DNA from: Bettongia penicillata ogilbyi
Lineage: Eukaryota; Chordata; Mammalia; Diprotodontia; Potoroidae
NCBI GenBank assembly: GCA_023548195.1
Contig: JAJHZJ010000419.1
Location: 562,273 to 626,272, forward strand
Direction: 5' to 3'
DNA length: 64,000 bases
In this document: positions 56,170-64,000 of the stretch, piece by piece
Position numbering within the stretch: position 1 is the first letter of the stretch
Layout: the number at the start of each line of letters is the position of its first letter
Program-made: the position numbers and the translations under genes
The notes under the pieces: generated by a model
Databases searched by the model: none
What the model was told of the DNA's origin: nothing
Seen by the model: only the letters and a program-made list of their open reading frames with translations

Positions 56170-56995
56170 TATTGTATAGTTAGATAGTGATCCCTTTCAT
56201 ATCATGGACTTAGGGGTGGGGTGCCCTCACTATCTGGAAAATTCACACAAAAATTTTGGTCCTCCCTTCATACCAAGAGAACTCTGAATATTATCTTTTT
56301 TTCTTTGTTGCCTTCTGGACTTCACGTATCATCTGTGGAATTCCAAAATTCCCATTTATATTTTTTATTCTGACCTGCAATAAACTATAATGGGAAAATT
56401 TGCAATGTGGAAGAGATAACTGTAGATAGATATGGATATGAATATATATATATATATTCACATATATCATAAATACACATAATATAGTTTTATAGCATAT
56501 ATGTATGATCCCATTTTTCTTACCAAAGCAATGGCTCATCTTCTTAATAACGGTGTTGTTCAATCAGGTTGTTTGAGTACAAGTCGTAGACACTGCTGTG
56601 GTCTCTGACAAACTGAGGTTGATAATCCTCCACAAAGGACAACACAAGAGGTGGAAACAAAACTAGTAAACAAAGTAATGAAATAGATGTCATCAAAAAT
56701 GCATGAAAAAGATTGATTGATCATGGGGAACAAGGTGGGGATCCCCTCGAACCGTCCATCTGATCCATAATTATCCTTGTGATGCCAGTGGAATGCAAGG
56801 TCTTTTGTGATTTGAGTAGAAGCCTAAAGTCAATGTATGAGAGGACATAGACCAGAGATGCACAGTATGGGCAGGACCAGATGAGTTGTATTCACTATCC
56901 TTGGAGGTAGTACCCACACTGATGATACCTTAGATCAGGAAACAAAGCATTTTAAAAGAACAACTGTATTAGGATTCCAGAAACATGAATTGTAG
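56170..56995. other. Unannotated sequence
   Basis: Short AT microsatellite near 56437-56458. The rest is unassigned; no coding frame with a motif. Confidence 0.4.
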
Positions 56996-56999
56996 TACT

Positions 57000-57180
57000 A
57001 GATCCATAGCTCTAGTGCTGACTGTCCTATCTCTCTGTGGATAATTAATTTCATCTGTCTGGGTCTCAGTTGAATTCTATGAAACATAGGCATATAATAG
57101 CTCCTTCTGTAGATAGAAACTGAGTACATGTAGTACTTCTACTATTTGAAAAACATTACAAAAAATTTCCAGATTCTTCT
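57000..57180 (+). repeat. MIR-type SINE (diverged)
   Basis: 'gtgctgactgtcctatctctctgtggataattaatttcatctgtctgggtctcagtt' and 'gaaacataggcatataatagctcc' follow the sense MIR order. Confidence 0.55.
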
Positions 57181-57474
57181 GCTGTAAATATTGAATACCT
57201 CATATTTGCGTTTGCTTTTCTATTATTTCAGCTTTCTTCTTCCATGATGCAAAGAATTCCTTTTTCATTCTATTTTATGACTACATACAGCACTATAGAA
57301 CATGGGAAGGGGAAACACAAAATGAGAATACAAGGAAAGACCAGCTTCTGCATCATTAAATTCCAATTTAGTTGCCATACAAGAAAGTAGGAAACCAGTG
57401 AAGCTCTCAAACTATCTATCTTTGTTTCTTCCTAATAAAACATTTATTTTTCACTTGCTACACACATTTAGGGG

Positions 57475-57690
57475 TGCTCACAATTCATTCCACCACTTAA
57501 CAGTAAATTATCCTATCAGCCTTCTAATTGGCCTAGTTTAGAGAAGATGCTTTTTCCTAAGAAAGATGATGATGTCTGAAGGCCTGTCTATTAGCCAAGT
57601 GGAAGGAATCCTCTAGAGTGAAATTATTCTCATCTCTTCAATGAAACTGGCAGAAAGAAAGTGATGCTCAGTTCAATAATGCAGTTGAAG
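57475..57690 (+). repeat. Diverged direct repeat, copy B
   Basis: Partner of 54710-54925, about 2.76 kb away in the same orientation. Shared blocks: 'aacagtaaattatcctatcagccttctaattgg', 'gatgatgtctgaaggcc', 'cctctagagtgaaattattctcatct', 'aaactggcagaaag'. Confidence 0.75.
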
Positions 57691-57699
57691 TCTCTAGAG

Positions 57700-58280
57700 A
57701 ATATGGGAAGGTCTATACAACCAGAATGAAGCAAAGAACTGAGCAGAATTTTTTTTTTTTAATTAAGGGACTGTAAACTGGTGCATAAATGTACAGAATA
57801 GTGTATAAATGTGTACATAGACACAAACAACCTTTTCTCATCACATCCACTGGGAAAAAAGTTCCTACCTTTGAATATATTTAAATAAAATTGGCATTTG
57901 TTATACAACTCTTCCTATGAAAAGGAACTATCTTTAAATCTTAATTAGCTGTTTATATAATTCAGTTCTGTAGACAATTATAATTTGTTTAATAAAGAAT
58001 AACTTTCAACTTTACAGACTAGACACTTTTTTGACAATCTCATTTTTAAAAAATGGTGTAAACGTAGCTTTTTGAGATTCATACTATAAACAAAACTAGA
58101 AGCTATAAAGAAATTATGTCTTGGGGGAAGTACAGCAGTAAACCCAGGTCAATTTGGCAACTTGGTCATCCAAATTTACCTTCATTTGCAGAGGAGAAGG
58201 AAAGGGAAAGAGAGGCAGACAGGAGAGGAGGAAGTGAGGTACCAAGTTAGCATTCAGTAAGTTGCATCTACTCACTGCAT
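57700..58280. other. Unannotated AT-rich sequence
   Basis: A poly(T) run (57750-57761) followed by AT-rich sequence with no gene. Nothing recognised. Confidence 0.4.
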
Positions 58281-58284
58281 CATG

Positions 58285-58385
58285 TTCATCCTTCATTGCC
58301 AAAGAAGATCATGCCATCAGAGAAATGATGACATGACTTGCACTTGACTTTGTTTTGAGTGAAGGAGGGCTGTTCAGGTCACCAG
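58285..58385 (+). repeat. Marsupial RTE-tailed SINE (5' half)
   Basis: 'tccttcattgccaaagaagatcatgccatcagagaaatgatgacatgacttgcacttgacttt' pattern and 'gaaggagggctgttcaggtcaccag' match the copies at 11.5 and 20.4 kb. Truncated at its 3' side. Confidence 0.85.
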
Positions 58386-58429
58386 AAGTACAGAAGATGA
58401 TTACAAGAAAAGACTATTTCCTAGCATAT

Positions 58430-58700
58430 TTGGTTATCTTGTCTTTCATTTGGTTATCTTGTCTTTCGTTGTTTGTCATGAGCATCAAACAAAGGACTAT
58501 TAGTAAGGTAATTATAGTGCTATAATGGCAAGTAAAGTAAGATATTTTGCTGCTTTTGCTTTAGTATAATCAAGAAGTATAATGCCTCTATCTGTTCCAG
58601 GATCCATGACCATTTGGATTGTAAGGCCAAGGATCCTGGAAAGGTAAGATGGCAAACAAAATAGGATCTTTTGCAGCTTTTGTTTTAGCATAATCAAGTG
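58430..58700. repeat. Local tandem duplications
   Basis: A 20-bp unit 'tttggttatcttgtctttc' is repeated in tandem near 58438-58478. A longer unit containing 'gcttttgctttagtataatcaag' (58549-58572) recurs as 'gcttttgttttagcataatcaag' (58675-58697), with matching upstream sequence. Origin unknown. Confidence 0.75.
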
Positions 58701-58704
58701 CCTC

Positions 58705-59515
58705 TGATTGAATCTTGCCTTTATCAACCAAGAGTCTTTACTAGGAGTAAAGTACAGAAACAAAAGTTTCTTTAGCTAGAAACAGTGTATGTATTTGCAT
58801 TGTTAATTATTTTAATGTGTTTAAAGATCTTCCCCTCCCATTAATGGGCCTGCCCATTGAGGGAAGTTTGATTAGGGAAGATCTGTAGGAAGGCTCACAC
58901 CTTTTGTTAAGTTTTCAATGAGGTACAGTACTCAAACGTTTTGAGACCCTCTGATTCTAAACAAGGTTCAAATACTCTGAGAGTGACATTTTACTTTGGG
59001 GCTTACTGACTAGAAGTGTTACTTTGGCCAGGTTAAATTCTGGGAAGCTGCTAAGGAGCCCCTCAGCTTTGAAATCCCAGATGCCAGTGTTTCCCTATCT
59101 GGTAACTATGGTCAGAGAGTTGAACCACAAATCTGTTGATTTGTGATGTACGTATTTGTTATGATCAGACAGTAGGAAGCTATGTCTGTTGATCTCTATT
59201 TCTCTGTATTTTTTCTCTGATGTTCAGAGTGCTGACTTTTTCCCCTGAACTAGGCAAATGATATATGTGCTTGATTAAAGGAGATTGTTAAACCTTCAAA
59301 AGTTGCCTTTCCTCTTATAAAGGCAAATCTAAGAACCTGTGATAACAGCCCCACTGTGTATGTTGGGGTGCTTACTGTTACAAGTATATGCATGACTATG
59401 TGCTATAGAGTAAGAGGTGGGGAAATTCTATGAAGAGCTAAAAAAGATCCTTCCAAGTCAATATGTATCTTAAGATTCAATGACTTCAATACAAAAATTA
59501 TCACTGGACTGAACT
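58705..59515. other. Unannotated sequence
   Basis: Moderately G/C-balanced for this window, e.g. 58830-59100. It may be an old LTR or unique sequence; no termini or coding frame found. Confidence 0.35.
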
Positions 59516-59519
59516 CATA

Positions 59520-59570
59520 CAGAGAGAGGAGGGAAAAAAGGAGGAGAGAAAGAGAGAGGGAGAAAGAAGG

Positions 59571-59641
<71 letters not shown>

Positions 59642-59650
59642 GAGAGAGAG
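59520..59650. repeat. (AG)n microsatellite
   Basis: Purine-only tract; an uninterrupted AG run of more than 60 bp (59572-59637) flanked by GGAGAAAG units. Confidence 0.97.
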
Positions 59651-59984
59651 CACTCAATTTTAAGAAACAGAAGAGGCCAAGAGGTTATAGACTACTCCAA
59701 AGTTTTATAATATCATACCTGAAAAAATCATCCAAAAAGTCTCACATGGTTCTGGATATAGCAAAGACCAAATAATATGACATACACATACAATTAAATT
59801 GACTATACCCTAACAAAATGACAGTTACTAGTGATTATGGAGAGTCATGAGTGAATCAGCTGACAAACCAAGATTATCTAGATATATGAGCAAAAATCAA
59901 AACCAACCCCCCATACGAGTTACAGCTGAAAAAAATATAATGTGGAGAGCTAAGGATACTCACAAATGATTTTTCACCCAAATC

Positions 59985-60150
59985 AGCTAGGTGATGCCAT
60001 GGATAAAGCACTAGACCTGGAGTTGGGAAGAGGTGAGTTCAAATATGGCCTCAGACATTTATTAGATGTGTGATCCTGGGCAAGTCACTTCTCCATTGGC
60101 TTCCTCAGTTGCAATATTTATAAAATGGGGATAACAACATCTACTTTTCT
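59985..60150 (+). repeat. Marsupial tRNA-type SINE
   Basis: 'cagctaggtgatgccatggataaagcactagacctggag', 'gtgagttcaaatatggcctcagac', 'gtgtgatcctgggcaagtcacttc' and 'ataaaatggggataacaac'. Confidence 0.92.
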
Positions 60151-60410
60151 TTTTTTTTAAATTTATTCCAAATCAAGATCTTTATTAAAGTATCCTTTTA
60201 ATGTCTTTTACCAAGTCATGAAAGCAATCCTGAGTTTTTAGTTATATTAGTGAAACACAATTTCTGGCAGTAAAAGGTTCAAATATGCACCTGGAAACAG
60301 ATTATATCACTGTCCTATAGAAAGCTAGCTTAGTTCAGTTTGGAGAAGATCATGATCAGTATAGCTAAATGGTGTTTAATTCTTCAAACAGAGCAACTCT
60401 GTAAAACCAT
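60150..60410 (-). other. Possible 3' end of an antisense retrocopy
   Basis: Starts with a T-run (60150-60159) followed by 'tctttattaaagt', which on the minus strand is AATAAA a short way before a poly(A). That is the layout of a reverse-transcribed mRNA 3' end. I cannot identify a source gene, and the signal is weak. Confidence 0.25.
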
Positions 60411-61239
60411 CTCTTTTTTTAAATAGAAATTTATTTAACCTTTTACATTCATTTTCACAAAATTTTGGGTTCCAAATTTTCTCCCCATTTATCCCCTCCC
60501 CCCACCCCAATAACCCGAGCATTCTAATTTTCCCTATCACCAATCTGCCCTCTCTTCTATCATCCCTCCCTTCTCTTGTCCCCATCTTCTCTTTTGTCCT
60601 TTAGGGCCAGATGACTTTCTATTCCCTATTAACTGTATTTCTTGTTTCCTAGTAGCAAGAACAATACTCAACAGTTGCTCCTAAAACTTTGAGTTCCAAA
60701 TTCTCCCTATCCCTCCCTCCCTACCTGTTCCCTTTGGAAAGGCAGGCAATTCAATATAGGCCAAATCTGTGTAGTTTTGCAAATGACTTCTATAACAGTC
60801 ATGCTATGTAAGACTAATTGTATTTCCCTCCATCCTATTCTTCCCCCCCCCATTGTTTCTATTCTGTCTTTTGATCCTGTCCCTCCTTGAGTGCTGACTT
60901 CAAATTGCTCCCTTCTCCCATTGCCCTCCCTTTCATCATCCCTCCCTCCCTCCTTATCTCCTTCTCCCCCATTTTCCTGTACTGTAAGATAGGTTTTCAT
61001 ACCAAAATGAGTGTGCATTTTACTCCTTCCTTTAGTGGACTGTGATGAAGGTAAACTTCATGTTTTTTTCTCAGCTCTCCTCTTTTTCCCTCCACTAAAA
61101 AGTCTGCTGCTTGCCTCTTGAATGAGAGATAATTTACCCCATTCCATTTCACCTTCTCTCCTCCCACTACATTTCTCTCTCATCGTTTACCTTAATTTCT
61201 TTTAAGATATGGTCACATCCTATTCAATTCACTCTGTGC

Positions 61240-61325
61240 TCTCTGTCTCTGTGTGGGCGTGCATGTGTGTATGTGTGTGTGCGTGCACATGTGTACATGT
61301 GTGTATGTGTGTATGTGTGTGTGTA
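61240..61325. repeat. (TG)n-rich tract inside the LINE
   Basis: GTGTGT with GTATGT and GCAT interruptions, counterpart of the CA tract at 50220-50299. Confidence 0.88.
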
Positions 61326-61459
61326 GTCCCATCAACTACCCAGATACTGAAAAGTTTTAAGAGTTACACATATTGTCTTTCCATATAGGAATGTAAACAG
61401 TTCACCTTTGTTAAGTCCCTTCTGACTTCTCTTTGCTGTTTACTTTTTCATGCTTGTTC

Positions 61460-62563
61460 TCATTCTTGTGTTTGAAAGTCAAATTTTTTTTTCAGCTCTG
61501 GTCTTTTCATCAAGAATGCTTGAAAGTCCTCTGTTTCATTGAAAGACCATATTTTCCCCTGAAGTATTATACTCAGTTTTGCTGGGTAGGTGATTCTTGG
61601 TTTGAGTCCTAGTTCCTTTGACTTCTGGAATATTCTATTCCATGCCCTTCAATCCCTTAATGTAGAAGCTGCTAGATCTTGTGTTATCCTGATTGTATTT
61701 CCACAACACTGAAATTGTTTCTTTCTAGCTGCTTGCAATATTTTCTCCTTGACCTGGGAATTCTGGAATTTGGCCACAATATTGCTAGGAGTTTCTCTTT
61801 TTGGATCTCTTTCAGGCAGTGATAGATAGATTCCTTGAATACTTATTTTGCCCTCTGGTTCTAGAATCTCAGGGCAGTTTTCCTTGATAATTTTATGAAA
61901 GATGATGCCTAGGCTCTTTTTTTGATCATGGCTTTCAGGTAGTCCCATAATTTTTAAATTGTCTCTCCTGGATCTATTTTCCAGGTCAGTTGTTTTTCCC
62001 ATGAGATATTTCACATTCTCTTCCATTTTTTCATTCTTTTGGTTTTGTTTTATGATTTCTTGGTTTCTCAGAAAGTCATTAGACTCCATCTGTTCCATTC
62101 TAATTTTGAGAGAACTATTTTCTTCAGTGAGCTTTTGAACCTCTTTTTCCATTTGGCTAATTCTGCTTTTGAAAGCATTCTTCTCCTCATTGGCTTTTTG
62201 AACCTCTTTTGCCAATTGTGTGAGCCTATTTTTCAAGGTGTTATTTTCTTCAGCAATTTTTTGGGTCTCCTTTAGCAAGGTATTGACCCGTTTTTCATGC
62301 TTTTCTTGCATCTCTCTCATTTCTCTTCCCAGTTTTTCCTCCACCTGTCTAACTTGTTTTTCAAAATCCTTTTTGAGCTCTTCCATGGCCTGAGCCCACC
62401 GGACATCCACCTCGGATGTCTGGGATAGAGAGGCCCCGACCTCCACGTCCCTCACTGATGGCAAGCATTTTACTTCCTCATCAGAAATGAAGGGAGGAAG
62501 GAACATCTGTTCCCCAAGAAAGTAGCTCTCTATGGTCTTATTTTGCTTCCTTTTTCTGGGCAT
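61460..62563 (-). pseudogene. L1-type ORF1 with one internal stop
   Basis: From ATG at 62563 the frame reaches a TGA at codon 305 (61649-61651) and then stays in phase to the natural stop at 61460-61462, 368 codons in all. No frameshift is needed. N-terminus MPRKRKQNKTIESYFLGEQ, a long heptad-rich coiled coil (about residues 55-175), an RRM-like block (RRDNLKIMGLPES) and a C-terminal domain. In the other copy the residue at the internal stop is Gln (CAA). Truncation at 304 residues removes most of the C-terminal domain, needed for nucleic-acid binding in the L1 family. It is the better preserved of the two ORF1 copies. Confidence 0.92.
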
Positions 62564-63484
62564 TTTCCCGGCCAGTTACTTGACTTCTGAGATTCCTGTC
62601 CACCCCTGCCTAGATCTGCCCAGCTAGTGCTTGGTGTCTGAGATTCAAATGCTGCTTCTCAGTCTCAGGGCTTTCAGCAGTGGGCGGTGCTGCTATTCAA
62701 TGTGAGCTTAAGTTCTGGTGCTCAGGTGGAGGCAGGGCTGCCTCGCAGGCTCAGTTCCCTCAGGGGCTTTATGCAGAGACCTTCAGTAATGGAGAGGGTG
62801 GGGGCAGGGCCATCTCCCAGGCTCAGTTCCCTCGGGGGGGTTTATGCAGAGACCTTTAGTAATGGCCCTGAGCTCCTGTTTGCTGCTCTGGGAGTCTCAG
62901 GCCACTGCCGCTGCCTCTGCCACTGCCTTTGCTACTCCCTCTGCCGCTGCCTCTCGAGGGGGCACGAGTCAGGGAGACACCCCGCTCCCCTCTCGGCCAG
63001 TCCAGAAGTCTCTCTCACTGACCTGTAGCGCCTGTGGGTGGAGGGACCTTCCCGGGCGCCAGAGTTTCCGTCCCTGAAACCTGCTTGGATCTGCTCCTCT
63101 GGGGCCGTGAGGCCAGGGCTGGACCAGGGTGGGCTCTGCTGTTCGGAGCGCCATGGACCCCTGGGGATGGCTTTCCAGGGCTCTCTGGAATGGAAATCTC
63201 CTCCAGTGCATTGGTGCGCAGCTTGCTCTGCTCCAGAATTTGTGGGGAGTTCTTTTTACAGGAAATTTCTGGGCTGTGGATTCGGAGCTAGCATACGTGA
63301 GTCTTTCTACTCTGCCATCTTCAACATGTACTTTTCAAGAATAAAATTTGAAAAATGTAATAATAAAATGAGGTAATGTTGTAAAGGACTGTACAAACTT
63401 TAAAGAGTCATCTAAGTGCTTACAATTATCATTACATCTCAAAGAAAGGAATACTATATGTACTTTGGTTTCCATGTTAGATAT

Positions 63485-63605
63485 GAAGGAAATCAGTCTC
63501 AGAAATATTCAATGATTTGCCCATGCTCAGTTAGCGCCTAGGAAGCATCACTCATGATTAAAATCCAAGTCTTTATAACCCCAATTCAAGCACTTTGTTC
63601 ATTGC
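63485..63605 (-). repeat. MIR-type SINE fragment (antisense)
   Basis: 'aatgatttgcccatgctcagttagcgcctagg', 'aaaatccaagtctttataaccccaattc' and 'cactttgttcattgctccacac' fit the antisense SINE order. Confidence 0.7.
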
Positions 63606-63609
63606 TCCA

Positions 63610-64000
63610 CACTGAAATCAAAGCAACATTAATACAACTTTTTCAAACATTATGTTGTCACCTTAAAAAAATAAAGAAAGTAAAATGAGGGTTGAAAAGC
63701 TTTGAGTGCATTTGAAGTAATCAGTGTTTCTTACAGAAATTTAGCCCAAGTAAAGCAATCACCAAAATGTAGAAGCCAAAAGAGGCTAGAAACCAACTAA
63801 GTCATCAAACACTTTGTATCTTTGCCAAAAAGAAAGACAGGACAGTTATGGGTAAGATTAATTTAGAATATAAACTAATTTGAAAGATGTTACAGAGGAA
63901 GATGGCTGTGTTGCCTCATAAAATATTGAAAATGTGTAGAGGGAAATATGAGTTTGCATGGTTTTTCATGGAGTCCAATTAAGTCAGATCTTCTCAAAAG
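63610..64000. other. Unannotated AT-rich sequence
   Basis: No recognisable gene or repeat to the window end. Confidence 0.4.

Larger units (their letters stand above)
60412..63325 (-). mobile_element. HAL1-type LINE (5' UTR, ORF1, 3' UTR; no ORF2), antisense
   Basis: Same architecture as 48.3-51.1 kb on the other strand. The T-run at 60412 marks the 3' end, the 3' UTR covers to about 61240, a TG-rich tract to 61325, ORF1 61460-62563, and a GC-rich 5' UTR to about 63325, where 'ctttctactctgccatctt' is the complement of the element's start. The first few bases of the family start are missing and I found no convincing target duplication. No ORF2 is present between ORF1 and the 3' UTR. Confidence 0.88.

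Noticed and set aside
60412..63325. Target duplication for the antisense LINE
   Set aside because: Only a short 'ccatct' match was found at the two ends, and it overlaps element sequence; too short to accept.

Overview
This is vertebrate nuclear DNA, AT-rich and dominated by retroelements, with no active host gene that I can support. The repeat repertoire points to a marsupial (opossum, dasyurid or similar): tRNA-type SINEs with the 'cagctaggtggcgcagtggatagagc' pattern, marsupial-type L1 ORF1, RTE/BovB-like LINE remnants, L2 and MIR, and a class II (betaretrovirus-like) provirus. The species call is inference from repeat families; I could not run a search.

Layout. 0-3 kb is mostly anonymous. 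3.2-6.0 kb holds a processed (intronless, polyadenylated) pseudogene of the actin-related protein ACTR3, broken by a nonsense codon and several frameshifts. 6.7-9.6 kb is a nest of RTE and L1 remnants, with two RTE tails in inverted orientation. 9.7-25.6 kb carries microsatellites, SINEs, L2 copies and old antisense L1 pieces. 25.59-32.61 kb is a complete provirus insertion: a 6-bp target duplication, two 465-bp LTRs that look identical, a tRNA-Lys primer-binding site and a polypurine tract. Its interior is wrecked: a short gag, no recognisable capsid, protease or RT core, broken RNase H, integrase and env. 32.6-44.6 kb is low in young repeats and includes a long inverted repeat (39.68-40.78 kb) and a possible conserved non-coding block. 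44.7-63.3 kb contains three related L1-like elements that have a 5' UTR and 3' UTR but no ORF2 (HAL1-type). Two carry ORF1 (48.3-51.1 kb +, 60.4-63.3 kb -) and one has lost ORF1 (44.7-46.4 kb). Between them lie a second long inverted repeat (55.4-56.06 kb) and a diverged direct repeat (54.7 and 57.5 kb).

How the parts work together. Nothing here forms a host pathway. The common theme is mobilisation in trans: the provirus has indistinguishable LTRs but dead genes, the HAL1-type elements lack their own reverse transcriptase yet one has a clean 16-bp target duplication, and an ORF-less derivative is also bounded by a target duplication. SINEs and the ACTR3 retrocopy likewise need borrowed L1 or RTE machinery. 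The most interesting objects are the provirus (identical LTRs, two env-like tails, internal copy of the polypurine tract) and the ORF2-less LINE trio.

All identities and alignments were judged by eye; boundaries of old repeats are approximate, usually to tens of bases.
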